The position numbers and the translations under genes are program-made. A stretch of 64,000 nucleotides of DNA from Cycas panzhihuaensis (taxonomy: Eukaryota > Cycadophyta), in NCBI GenBank assembly GCA_023213395.1, contig CM041465.1:84141741-84205740 (forward strand), read 5' to 3'. The notes beneath the pieces were generated by a model, which saw only the letters and a program-made list of their open reading frames with translations, was not told the origin of the DNA and searched no databases. Positions 35,790-46,929 of the stretch are shown here, one piece after another (position 1 is the first letter of the stretch; each line of letters starts with the position of its first letter).

Positions 35790-36700
35790 AATATCTATGG
35801 TCTTACACCAACCATTTTTCTTAGAGGAGTAAGGTATTTCCTAACTTTTATTGATGACTTTTCAAGAAAAGTCTAGGCTTATATATTAAAATAAAATTCT
35901 TAGGAATTTAATATATTTAAAGAATTTAAAGTAAAAGTAAATAAAGAATCAAAATACTAAGATTATACAATGGAGGAGAGTATACTTCTAAAGAATTTAT
36001 CTAGTATTATAAGAATCATGGTATAAAGAAATAGTTATCTGTGGTCCTATACCAACCACTTTACTTAGAGGAGTAAGGTATTTCCTATATTTCATTGATG
36101 ACTTTTTAAGAAAAGTCTAGGTTTATCCATTAAAAGAAAAGTCTTAGGCATTCAACATATTTAAGAAATTCAAAGAAAATGTGGATAAAGAATCAAAATA
36201 CTAAGATTAAACAATGGGGGAGAGTATACTTACAAAGAATTTATCTAGTATTGTAAGAATCATAGAATAAAGAAACAATTAATGATAGCATATACTTCTT
36301 AATATAATGGAAATGCTAAGAGAATAAATAAAATGTTGGATGACAAGGCCAAGATGATGAAAGTCAAGAATCTTTTATAAATATTTTAAGTAGAAGTAAT
36401 ATGTATAGAAACTTACATAATAAAATGGAGCATCACTAAAGTTATGCGGAATGAAATACCTAAAGAAGCATGGTTTGATCATAAGCTAATAGTTAGTCAT
36501 CTTAAAATCTTTGGAAGCACTACATATATGCATATTCTAAAGGAGGAACATAAAAAATTTGATGATAACAGTTCTAAGTGTATTATTGTTGGATATAGTG
36601 AAGAAAGCGAAGCTTATAGGGTATATGAATTAACATCTAAAGGGGTGCATACTACTTAGGATATTAGCTTTGAAGAAGAATAAGCTTCATATTAGATTCA
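35790..36700 (+). pseudogene. C2 integrase with internal tandem duplication (broken)
   Basis: LTFIDDFSRKV-like segments occur twice, near 35835-35880 and 36080-36125. Both copies are followed by the stretch ending in an RLYNGGEYTSKEF-like segment with stops. After the second copy, sequence resembling the E-containing region follows at 36290. The open piece 36444-36659 (KEAWFDHKLIVSHLKIFGST... IIVGYSEESEAYRVY) is the integrase C-terminal segment common to copia. The duplication alone would destroy function. Confidence 0.8.
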
Positions 36701-38538
36701 GGGATAAGATACTTTGAAGATTGGAAAGACAAAGGGAAGTATATTGAGGAATAACCTAAAATAAGTTTTTTAAGATAATAATTTTTCAAGCCTAGAAAGG
36801 AGGAAATTGATGAGGAGAAGTTTGAAGACACTCATGAAATATAGTCTAAACCTAAGGTTGCTCCACCTATAAAAAAATTTCCTAAATAATATCTAAAAAT
36901 CATGGTTAAAGCTCATTTAATTGAGATAAAAAATAAATGCAAATAAAAAATGAGAATAGATATAGTCAAATTTTCTTTGATAGTAGATGTATTATATGTT
37001 GATAAACCTTCATGTTTTGAAGAGGCCAATTAGTAGCAGAAATAAAAGATAATAATTGATTCTAAAATCTATACTATTTAGAAAAATAAAACTTAGGATT
37101 TGGTTAATTTATTAGCAAGTAAATAAGTAATTGGATGTTAATGGGTCTACAAGACCTCATTCAAAATAGATAGTATAATTAATAAAAATAAGGTTAAATT
37201 AGTAGCCAAAGGATTTAAGTAAATAGAAGATATTAATTACTAGGAGATACTTGCTCTAGTGGAAAATATGGTGATAGTTATATTGATACTAGAAATAGTT
37301 GCTTAGTTTAAATGGTAGTTATACTAGCTTGATGTCAAGAATACCTTTCTTAATGGAGATCTTGTAAAAGAAGTTTATATGGAGAAACCACCTAAATATG
37401 TTATTTAAGGCAAAGAGCATTTAGTATATCACTTGAACAAGGACTTGTATGGTCTTAAATAGGCTCTAGGAGCTTGGTATTTCAAGATAGATTGATATCT
37501 CTTAAATAATAGGTTTGAGAGATCACTTGTAGATCTAAACCTATATATTAAAGTTTAAGGATATTTAGTCATATTTATGGTACTATACATAGATGATCTA
37601 GTGATCATAAGGAATAACACCTCAAATGTTGAAAGAAAGAAAAATAATCTCAAAGAGACATTTGAAATTATAGATGTTAGATTGCTATACTATTTTTTGG
37701 GAGTGGAAGTTTGCCAAAATCCTAGAAAAATCTTTATTTCATAGGCTAAGTATACATGGGAAATTCTAAAGAAATTCAGAATGGAGAATTGTAAACCTAT
37801 TTATACCTCCATGGAAACAAGTCTAAAGTCAATTCTAGATGATGATGATGAATAAGTTAATAGTACAATGTTTAGATAATTGGTTAATAATTTAATTTAC
37901 TTGATTACTACTAGGCCAAATATCTCTTTTGTAGTAGGTATGGTGTTGAGGTTCATGGAAAAACTAAAGTAGATCCATTTGAAAGCTACAAAGAGGATCT
38001 TAAGATATTTGCAAAAAACACTATAATTTAGATTTGAATTTAGCTATAATAATAGTTTTAGACTAACTAGATACTTAAATTCTACTTGGGTTGGTTGTGA
38101 AGATAACAGAAGGTCCACTTTAGGTTATTACTTTAGTATAGGTTCTATTGTTGTTACTTAAAGTAGAATGAAATAACTTAAGGTTGTTTTACCATATTTT
38201 TAGGTAGAGTATAAATTTATTATTATAGCTACTTATAAGGCTATTTAGTTGAGGTAACTGCTTGATGATTTGGAACTACATCAAAAAGAGGTAACTACTT
38301 TGTACAATGACAATCAGAGTACCTTAAAGATTGCTAAGAATCTAATATTCCATACACACACCAAGCACATTGATATACATCATCGTTTTATTAAGGAATA
38401 GATCTGGAATGGAGAGGTTAAGCTTCTATATTAACTAATAAAGAGTATTTTATTGATATTTTCACCAAATCTCTTTCTAAGAATAAGTTTGATAAATTTA
38501 AATTTTATATTAGTATTAAAACCAATGATATGAACATT
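36701..38538 (+). pseudogene. C2 reverse transcriptase and RNase H (broken)
   Basis: RT near 37120-37700 shows NKNKVKLVAKGFK, LYQLDVKNTFLNGDL, YGLK-stop-ALGAWYF and VLYIDDLVI, so the YIDD catalytic box survives. RNase H near 38060-38450 shows STWVGCEDNRRSTLGYY, VEYKFI, YNDNQSTLKIA and HTKHIDIHHRFIKE. Stops are numerous and lie mostly at positions that are Gln in relatives. Open pieces are short. Confidence 0.85.
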
Positions 38539-38547
38539 AAGTAGGAG
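38539..38547 (+). promoter_or_regulatory. C2 polypurine tract, decayed
   Basis: AAGTAGGAG directly before the 3' LTR. The T is probably a later change. Confidence 0.65.
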
Positions 38548-38918
38548 TGTTAGATTTATGTTCATATATGTACAAATTAGATATCTGAGTTATAGGAGTT
38601 ACTAAAGTCCTAAATAGACTCATAATGTATGTCATGGAAGCTATTAGGGTCCTAAATAACGATGTGGCAAGTTTCAATCAGTTATAGATCCTTTCATGGA
38701 CCATTATTAAATCAAAATTTATATTAAGGTGTATTATATATAACATTAGTAGTACAATGGAGAGGTTATTCTTAATAAATGAAATTCAAGATTATGGGTA
38801 GATCAATTCTACATGACACCCTCTTATCTTTTTGATAAATTCATGTGTCATTATTGAGTGTTGTTTAGATATGTTATTATAACTTAATAGTTCTATATTC
38901 GATCCTTTAAACCTTATA
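38548..38918 (+). repeat. C2 3' LTR
   Basis: Begins TGTTAG. Pairs with 32829-33199 and is followed by the atatt duplication at 38919-38923. Confidence 0.9.
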
Positions 38919-39100
38919 ATATTAATGTTGACTATAACCTTCTTATAGGATGACCATGGTTAGACCAAATAAGGCTAGTCTACTCTTCCTTATGGGGTCA
39001 ACTAAAGTTTGTTCACAATGGAAGAGTATGCATCATAGCATGTGAATTAAGCCAAACCATTCTCTTGATGCTTTATTTTTTAGAGTCTAAGCCATCAATT
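38919..39100 (+). pseudogene. TAT element protease C-terminal segment
   Basis: Starts with the atatt duplication. It then reads NVDYNLLIG-stop-PWLDQ and LVYSSLWGQLKFVHNG, the conserved C-terminal half of TAT retropepsin. The stop is TGA at a position usually Arg. It is the direct continuation of 32828. Confidence 0.85.
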
Positions 39101-40190
39101 TGATGATGATTTGCCTTCACTTAGACCAAATATGATTTATTTTTCCCTAATCAAATTAGATAGTTATGGATACTTGGATGTACTTAACAACTTAAAATCT
39201 AAAGATGAAGGCCCTAATCCTTATATATATTAATTGGCTATGATTTCCCAAACCTAAAGGGAATCATCTTATGAAGACATTCCTCCTCTTTTTAGCCCTT
39301 CCTAAAGGTCCCTTTAACCACTTGAACCCTTATAAGACTCTATGCTTAAGTAGAGCCCTAATCCATTCAACCCCATAAACTATCTCATTTTGAATAGGCC
39401 TAGCTTATTGGCCATTCTAACCAACTCATCCATAATCATCACCCTAGTTTTCCCTAGGAAATTCTTTAAGTTATAAGACCTAGACCCACTTATCCCTAAA
39501 CCTACCATCTGAGTAAACTACCATACAAGGGTTCTCTAGTTAGTTTCCTATTTAGGTAACATGATTTGGATTCTTGAGATCCCCCCAAATGAGACCATTT
39601 CTTCACTAATAAATGAGGTACCCCCACCCTCCCTCCCCATTATAAACTATTAATGTAATTAATCATATGTGGGACTTCTTGAACCTAGTTATTGTACATC
39701 TTGACTTGAGGCAAGTTCCTCCTATCTACCATTTATATGATGAGTTTGATTTAATCTTTTCCCATGATGAGTCTATTTTTTATGATTCTTCCCCATCTTT
39801 CCATTCATATGAGTCTACTAGCCCCTTTGTCTTTGATCTAAAACCAAAGAAAAGCCTATATATTCTTCATCTTAGCCCTTCTATGAGAAGTTTTGATCTT
39901 GTACCCCTTGAACATAAATACTTAAATTCATTTAAGGAATGTCCTTACTACTTTGAGTGGGAATTCGATCAGTGTATAAAACCACTAATTAAAAACATGG
40001 GCCTCCTACTTTATTCAAGAACACTGATGGTATCAATTGCTTCAATAATAATAAATCATTACTTGAATACCTCATATGGGAATCCCCCAACCTTCGTCCA
40101 AACCACTACAAGTTAGGGTTTTGGAAGTGTCTTGTTGTCAGGTCATCCCTTGCTAAACCTATCATGATGTAGCCTCCTCTAAACCTACTT
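39101..40190 (+). pseudogene. TAT element PR-RT linker
   Basis: Contains an open frame of 149 codons at 39667-40116 without a recognised domain. TAT elements have a long, poorly conserved region here, so it is probably part of pol. I do not assign a function. Confidence 0.5.
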
Positions 40191-41640
40191 ATTAACCAAG
40201 CCCTCCCTCATTTTAAGGAAGGGAATTTTCTCCTTCCGAGGGACACCATCAATATCTCCTTAGCCCCTAGTAAGGTTATCAAAATTAGAGTTGGATGTTC
40301 TATTGAAGAAGTGGTTTAATATATGAAGTTGTTTTAGGAATTTTAGGATGTTTTCATGTGGGGTTATATTAATATAAAGGGCACAATCCCTAATATCATT
40401 ACCTACAACCTCACTATAATGCCTAGAAATAAGCCTATTATCCAACTTTTAGTGGTTATTAAAATGAAAGTAGAAAATTTATACAATGTTAACCTTATCT
40501 CTTTGAGTAACTACCCCTAATAGGTGTCTAATATCATGCCTATGGTGAAAGAGAATGATGTGATTTATATTTCTATAAACTTTAGGGATATAAATAGTGC
40601 CTACTCTAAAGATAACTTTCCTATCCTATTTATAGATTAGATCATCAATTGGATGAAAGGTTTGGAAGTTATATCCTTAATGGATGGGTTTTTAGAGTGT
40701 AATCAAATTTGGATTTCCCCTAAGGACTACCATGAAATGGCCTTTACCACTACTTGGGGGACCTTTATATATATTTCTATACCTCTTGGTTTAGAAAAAA
40801 CTAGTGAAATATATTAGTAGGCCTTGCACTTCAATTTTTATAACCTTATTAACTAGATTCTTAAGGTGCTCAGGGACAACTTATTAGGCCTATTAATGAA
40901 TAAGAGAAATCATCTAACTGAACTTAGGAAAATTTTCTAATGATATTAAAAGTTCCATGTTAGCTAAAACCCATTTAAATATGTATTCTTAGTCACAACT
41001 AATAAATTATTAGGCTTTCTTATTTCTTAGAAAGGGATCTAAGTTGATCTTGAAAAAGTGAAAGTAATCTCATAGATGTCTCCACCCAAAACTCAAAAAT
41101 AGATCGTCATTGTTAGGGTGATTAGGTTTCTTATGGTGCTTCTTAGTAAACTTTGCCATAAATGCTAAAACTTTAACTAATCTCCTTAAGAAGGGGTGTT
41201 TATTTATTTAGACCTTGGTAGCCCAAGAAACTTTTTGAGAGCTTAAATAAGGCCTCATCTCAACTCCTATCATAGCTCCCTTGAGCTTTGACCAACTTTT
41301 CTTCCTATACATGGCATCTATAAGTGAATCAATTAGGGCCTTATTAGCCTAAGAAGATGATTTAAAAGCTAAATGGGTTATATAGTTTATTAGTCAAACC
41401 TTAGTCACAACTAAGATCAATTATAGTCCTATTGGGAAAGAGTGTTTAACCCTTTTGTTTTCCACTAAAAAGTTGAGACATTACCTCTTAGGCAACACGA
41501 CTAATATCATCGTCCAAGTAGATCCTTTATATTTCCTAATGAATAAATTGGACTTAATTGGATAAATAGGAAAATAGGCTATTCTTCTGTAGGAGTATGC
41601 TCTTAGAATCATTAATAGGGAGCCTAAAAGGAGATGGTCA
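40191..41640 (+). pseudogene. TAT element reverse transcriptase and RNase H (broken)
   Basis: EFQDVFMWGYINIKG-like text near 40340 (one stop inside) and NFRDINSAYSKDNFPI near 40580 open the RT. SLMDGFLECNQIWISP near 40675 and FTTTWGTFIYISIPLGL near 40745 are the TAT signature. The catalytic box reads LRDN near 40870, so it is inactive. LLGFLIS and SPPKTQK near 41010-41100 form the thumb. RNase H near 41290-41600 shows FLYMASISES, TKINYSPIGKECLTLLF and LRHYLLGN. Stops are frequent. Confidence 0.85.
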
Positions 41641-42990
41641 TGGTAAAGCAACTTGCTCACGTGTCCCTCCTAAACTTCTCAAATACACCTATTGATAATT
41701 CACTACATCATGAAACTATTTTTACTTTAGAATAAATAAAAGACCAAAGGCCAATCAATGACAAATGGTATAACAACATCATGTACTATATCATTCACTA
41801 GACATACCCTAATAATGCAAGTGATAAGGTTAAGCAATGTGTTAGCGCTATGGATCGTCAATATTTCCTTATCCAATATGTGTTGTACAAAAGGTTATTT
41901 GAAGGGGTCCTCCTTAAATATATCAATCTATATGAAATAAAGTCCTTTATGACTACCATGACAGTATCTATAAAGGTAATTTTGAGGGGTAATTTATAGA
42001 AAAAGAATCTTATGAATGGGATTTTTTTGGTCCACCTTATTTAAGGATGCCTATGCTTATGTGTAAAAATGTAGAAAGTGTCAAGAACACTCAAATGTAA
42101 TGCATCAACCTTTTGAGGCCCTATATACTATCATTTCACCTTGGTGTTTTTATCAATAGGGACTGTATTTAATTGGAGCTATAATCCCCTTGTATTTTAC
42201 CTAACAAAATTTTATCTTGATGGCAACTAAGTATTTTACCAAGTGGATAGAAGCCATTCCTCTTTCCTTGATCTTGGGTAAAACCATCACCATGTTTATA
42301 TTTCAATATATCATTTATCATTTTGGGGTTCCATATATCTTGCTCATGGATAATGGAACTATATTCTATAATAAAGAAGTTGATGAGTTATGCGATAGAT
42401 TTCACATTAAGTATAAGACTTCATTAACCTATGACCCTAAGGGAAATGGATAGATCAAGCTATTTAATAAAACCCTAATTACAATCCTAAAGAAAATGGT
42501 TATCAAATCTCAATGAAATTATCACTAACAATTATACCCTACCTTATGGGCCTATTATATATCCATTCAAATTACCATAGGTATGATACCCATTTCTCCC
42601 ATCCATAGGTCAAAATCCATCCTTCCACTGGAAATAGAAATACCATCTCTAAGGGTGTCCATTAAGGGTTTGGTCAATGAAGAGTGACATCATCATGCAC
42701 ACCTTCTTGATTTTAAAGCTTTAGATGAGAAGCACCTTGTGGCATGTCAAATGAATTTAACATCAAAGGCCAAAGCCCAAAAGGCCCACGATAAGCATCT
42801 ATGGCCTATGTAGTTTACCCTTAGGGACAAAGTCTTGAAGCTAGAGTATCTCCATGACTATCTCAAAAAATTTAGGCCCAAATGGATTGGCTAGTTTGTT
42901 ATGTTATAAAACCTAGTTAACAATGTATATTACATTGCCACATTGGAGGGCCTTAAATTCAAGAAATCTATTAATGGATAACTTCTTAAG
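41641..42990 (+). pseudogene. TAT element integrase (broken)
   Basis: Zinc finger end KDAYAYV-stop-KCRKCQEHSN near 42045-42090. The core is open at 42217-42453: ATKYFTKWIEAIPL (the usual first Asp is Lys) and LLMDNGTIFYNKEVDEL (second Asp kept). After a stop, IKLFNKTLI follows, where the third acid is lost. The C-terminal domain near 42800-42990 reads FRPKWIG and YIATLEGLKFKKSING, typical of TAT. Minus-strand open frames here are shadows. Confidence 0.85.
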
Positions 42991-43287
42991 AAGTTTTTTA
43001 GTTAATGGTGCCTTCATTAGGGGCACACTACTCCAAAATAAGCTTAAACAATAATTTCTCCAAAATGATCCTAAATTATATTCTCTCCATGATGAGAATA
43101 AACTATGATGTTTTCTACAATAGTTCATGCCTGTCATGGCATACTAATATTTTGTGTCTATCATGGAACTTGTTGCTCTATCATAAGAAACACCTTCTCC
43201 CCCTTAGGTAGGCCCCATAGGGGCATGATACTCCCTCATGAGTATAAACTAGATCTTACTCTATCAAGAGTATAAAGTGTCACTTAC
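42991..43287 (+). other. TAT element region downstream of integrase
   Basis: About 300 bp of non-coding sequence after integrase, ending at the C3 LTR. It should join 58544-58921 when C3 is removed, but no target duplication confirms the junction. Confidence 0.5.
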
Positions 43288-43581
43288 TGAAAAAAGTTAA
43301 TGTTACAAGGTCATTACATTAGTTGATTATTTCTAAAAAGGGTCTTAAGTGAACTTTAAATTAGATCACTTAAGTGGAATTCACTTTCATATGCATTATG
43401 TATAATTTTATTTCACTTAACTCTAATGCTTCCTCTCTCAATATAAAAGTAAAAGCTCAATGGAGGAGGCTCATTCTTACCTCCCTATTTTGTGAGAGTT
43501 TCTTTCTCTGAAGTCTCTCTTGCTCCCTTGTTTACCTTTGTGTTTAGTGTATGGAGATGAAGGATAGATCCACTCTTTTCA
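43288..43581 (+). repeat. C3 5' LTR
   Basis: Starts TGAAAA and ends CTTTTCA. It matches the C1, C3 3' and C5 LTRs. Confidence 0.92.
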
Positions 43582-43583
43582 TG

Positions 43584-43595
43584 TGGTATAAGAGC
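43584..43595 (+). promoter_or_regulatory. C3 primer binding site
   Basis: TGGTATAAGAGC, one base different from the initiator-Met site, two bases after the LTR. Confidence 0.85.
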
Positions 43596-44501
43596 TTGCT
43601 TCTTTCATATTCCTCACTTACACTTGTAATGGAGCCATCACTTCCTTCTCCCCCACAATCCATGTGGTGAAGGAGATTATGAAAGTGGGTTTAGAAATAT
43701 TTTCAAGTTACTATCATAGCATATTTTGTATTGTTTGCTTTCCCTTTATCTTTTGCAAGTTTGAAAGAACAATACAAGGAGTTGTAAGGACCAAGGATTC
43801 TAATCCTTTGGTGTCCATTCATACTATCTTATTCTTCTTTTCTTTCCCCTCTTTTTATCCATTTAATAAAGGGGAAATGCTGCTAAAAGTTTTTCAACTT
43901 TTAGAAGAATGATTATAAGGGGAAGTTTTACCTATTTTTTCTAAATAATTTTGAGCCATTTAAAATATCCATCATTGTATTCTCTCACCTTTCCCATATT
44001 GGTACACTAGTGATAAAAAAATGATGGAAATTTCATATGGTATCATGTGTAAATGAGATATTAGCAAGCTGAAATTTCTGTAGAAATAAAATTTATTTGT
44101 TGAAATTCATAGGTATGCAAAATCTTTTAAAGAGCTCCAATTGACTAGATTCTAATTTTCAAATATGAGGCTCTAAATCTACTTTCCAACACAAAAATTA
44201 GTACCTAATTTTGATGTCGTATAAGGAAGTTATTTCTGTTTTAGTGAACAATAGTTATTTTTAGTAAGAATTCTGGAAAAATATATTCTCCTAAATTTGC
44301 GGGACTACCAAAAACTTTCCAGAACTCATTTGGACCTAATTCAACTTCTTGAAGATGAAGCTCTGAGTCTAGTTTATAGTAAAAAAACTAGCACTCCATT
44401 TCGTTATTGTGGAAGAAAGTTATTACTAATTTAGTGAAGACTACTTTTTTGGTACTTGAAAAAAGAAAAGTAAAGAAATTTTCTTCCTTCTTTTTATAAG
44501 G
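43596..44501 (+). other. C3 5' leader, first part
   Basis: Aligns with the leaders of C1 and C5. It contains the family's 190-bp tandem duplication (anchors ctctaaatct at 44171 and ctctgagtct at 44361). C4 interrupts it after 44501. The 82-codon open frame at 43664-43912 has no counterpart kept open in C1 or C5 and is probably chance. Confidence 0.75.
44497..44501. repeat. Target site duplication of C4 (taagg), left
   Basis: Exact match with 52126-52130. C5 has the unfilled site at 62757-62762. Confidence 0.93.
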
Positions 44502-44932
44502 TGTTAGATGATATAATATAAACTTTTTGTTTCTTTATGTTATTATTTAGTCACATGTCTAATATATAATTTAAGTGATTATAATATTTTAAACTTAGGT
44601 TTATTTTATTAATTTGTGGATGGTCGTTGAAATGTGGAACTACATTCCAACGAACCTCCTTAGTATTTATTCATCTCCTAGATTCATGGAGATGGTTCCA
44701 AGAATTTAGGAGGTCTATCCAAATGCCTGTGTAAAGACTGGTTTTAGGTGATGGTAGTTTTGTAGCATGATGTTTATTCTTTATTAATAAACTAGAACTT
44801 TAGGAGGTGGTTTTTCTTCCCTAGAAGGGGTTTTTCACCTGTCAAATAATGTGTACCTATGCAGTGTTATTTCTTGTTATTACTTACATTTGTAGATCTT
44901 ATTAACGCTGTACATGTGCCTCTTTTCTCTCA
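44502..44932 (+). repeat. C4 5' LTR
   Basis: Pairs with 51693-52125. Confidence 0.93.
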
Positions 44933-44944
44933 TGGTATCAAAGC
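44933..44944 (+). promoter_or_regulatory. C4 primer binding site (initiator tRNA-Met)
   Basis: TGGTATCAAAGC immediately follows the LTR, with one mismatch to the usual TGGTATCAGAGC. Confidence 0.88.
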
Positions 44945-44989
44945 CTATAACTACAATGGCATGCTCACCAAAAGTTATAAGTAAGGGAT

Positions 44990-45720
44990 TAAATCATTTG
45001 ATATCAGCGCTCCATCTTTGAAGTAGAGCACTCCGATACAACAAACCTTACTTTTCATGTCCAAAGACATGTGCCAGGTCCTAAAGGAGACTTGTCACAA
45101 GATAAAGCAACAGCTAAAATTTCTGAAAGGACCTCAGATTTACCCAGCACTATAGGCTCATTCTCATCATTACCAAAACAAAAAGAAGAAATTAGAACAA
45201 CAGTTATCCCTAGAGCTGTGAAGAGTGTAGCAGTAGAGCATGCCTATGAAATATGGCGGCCTAACGGAAACCAAGCTTATGCAAGTGGAGACTTTCCTAA
45301 AGCAGAGGATTATTATTCACATGGGGCAAGCAGTATATCTCCTAATGAAACATCACAAAGTTGTGTCAAGGCATTAATGTAGTGTTATAACAACCATGCT
45401 GCTACTCGTATGGATGTTGGTAGAATAAGGGAAGTACTTGCAGATTGTATGCGGTCCATGGCCATTGACCCAAGCCTTCTTAGGGTTCAAATTAAAGCTG
45501 CAATCTTGAACTCATTAGAGAATATTCTAGGGTAACAGATGAGAGAGAATGACTCACTTGTAGAGAGTTGGTGCAAATCAAGAAAATTCCTTCATTTTTA
45601 ATGTATGCAATCAATGGGAAAGGCTGCATCGTGAAGAGGAGGCATCCACTCCAAGCTCTGAAAATGAGTGGTTAAATTCCAGAATGGAGAAGGCAAAAAG
45701 TAGGAACCCATTCCCCAAGA
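44990..45720 (+). pseudogene. Captured host gene fragment: TPR-domain protein, DnaJ/TPR-like
   Basis: An open reading without stops runs from about 45005 to 45381, ends at TAG after KALM, and continues in the same frame to about 45535. It reads YEIWRPNGNQAYASGDFPKA then EDYYSHGASSISPNETSQSC, then NNHAATRMDVGRIREVLADC and AIDPSLLRVQIKAA. The helix-pair spacing and the NRAA/GR/A-DC/AIDP pattern are those of tetratricopeptide repeats, and the match is closest to the plant DnaJ/TPR co-chaperone family as I know it. This is not retroelement sequence. It sits between primer site and gag on the same strand. The part after 45540 (Glu/Ser-rich, near 45620-45720) may belong to the same gene. No intron-like break is seen, which would fit capture from mRNA. 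Confidence 0.72.
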
Positions 45721-45789
45721 TACATTTGCTCAAGAATCCATGTCCCAAATCTCCACCCTTGTTGGCTGAACTACAGTCAGAATATTGAG

Positions 45790-46060
45790 ATGCAAGGTCT
45801 TTCGCTCATAAACTGTAATTGTTAAAGCACTGCCAAAGATCCAGACTTGCAAGGAACCTACGAGGATGCCATCTGGATCGCCATAGCCATCTCTGTTGAA
45901 GCTCTTTGTTATTCGATTGAAACCTTGAAGCCATGCCTCCATACCTGCAAAGAAACGGACGTCGCCGCTATCGAGTACGCCATAGGTAGGGTTTCGTTGC
46001 CCTTACCCCCCTTGAACCCCAAACGATTCTCTGTTTTGATTTTATTTTTTAAACCCTAAT
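45790..46060. other. GC/CpG-rich exon-like island in the C4 leader
   Basis: The stretch 45840-46000 has about ten CpG dinucleotides in 160 bp, unlike almost all of the window. On the plus strand a frame reads AIWIAIAISVEALCYSIETL to EYAIG and ends at a splice-donor-like gtaggg. On the minus strand ATG-GCG-TAC starts MAYSIAATSVSLQ, followed by a donor-like gtatgg. It looks like a first exon of a host gene, but strand and identity are undecided. Confidence 0.5.
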
Positions 46061-46119
46061 ATTCCATCAAGTCCATCCATGTATGTTTAGGTTTTTATTT
46101 TCCTTTTTATTTTTTGATT

Positions 46120-46560
46120 TAAATTAAACATTAGCCCCCTCCCTTTTATAATACATTGATTTACATAAATTTAAACTCTCCCCTTTTATAATACCTTAAT
46201 TTAATTAAAACCTAAACTCTGCCCCCCCCCTTTTTAGCATTTTTTGATTTAAATGAAACATAAGCCCTATCCCCCCCTCGTTATTACACTTTGATTTAAA
46301 TTAAATCAATCACCCCCCCTCTTTATTACACTTTGATTTAAATTAAATCAAACACCCCCTTTTTATAACACTTTGATTTAAATTAAATCAAACACCCCCC
46401 CTCTTTATTACACTTTGATTTATATTAAATCAAATACATCCCCCCCTTTTCTATCATGTTTTGATTTTAATTTAATCAACACCCCCCTTTCCCTTATCAT
46501 ATTTTGATATAATCAAATACCCTTTTTTTATTACATTTAATTAGCTCCCTTCTATTACTT
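46120..46560 (+). repeat. C-rich tandem repeat with AT palindromic core
   Basis: At least five imperfect units of roughly 45-60 bp, each made of a C run, tctttattacac and the near-palindrome TTTGATTTAAATTAAATCAA. Clear units start near 46265, 46310, 46360, 46400 and 46450. Confidence 0.82.
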
Positions 46561-46929
46561 CATTTTAATGTTGAAATTAACCTTTCCCTTATTATAATGT
46601 AATACATTTATTACATTAGTACCCCCCTTCACACTTTATTGGTAAAGATTAATTTATCTATTATAATTAATATATAAACAAAATCTCCTCCCCTTTAACT
46701 CCTCCTTACTATAAATTTTTTATTTATTTTTAGATCGTGTATATATAGATTTTTTTTTGGCAAAATACATCTTTATATACTAGTTTTACATCTTCAACAT
46801 TATTATCATCTTAAAGCACTTAACAAAATCAATTTCAAAAGATAATTAATTGCTTTAATTTCATACTTTATTAATATTCTTGGAACTTAAACCTTTTTAA
46901 GTGAATACTTATTTTTAAGAGGAATTATT

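Larger units (their letters stand above)
32829..38918 (+). mobile_element. C2: Ty1/copia element, highly degenerate
   Basis: 6090 bp with two LTRs of 371 bp each and exact atatt duplications, inserted in the TAT protease. The order is PR, IN, RT, RNase H, on the plus strand. LTRs differ strongly (of the order of 15-20% by eye), so it is among the oldest insertions in the nest. It is not in the C1/C3/C5 family. A roughly 244-bp tandem duplication lies in the integrase. Confidence 0.9.

Noticed and set aside
39667-40116. 149-codon frame as an independent host gene
   Set aside because: It lies exactly between TAT protease and RT on the same strand, has no gene signals of its own and is best explained as pol linker.
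43664-43912. 82-codon frame in the C3 leader as a leader peptide gene
   Set aside because: The matching leader stretches of C5 and C1 do not keep the frame open without stops or start changes, so coding is not supported.
45730-45942. Minus-strand 70-codon frame as an EF-hand-like protein
   Set aside because: A short DGYGDPDG stretch resembles a calcium loop, but the spacing is wrong and no second motif or helix pair is present.
46120-46560. CRISPR array
   Set aside because: The units are direct repeats of variable length with no unique spacers, in plant retroelement DNA. A plain tandem repeat.
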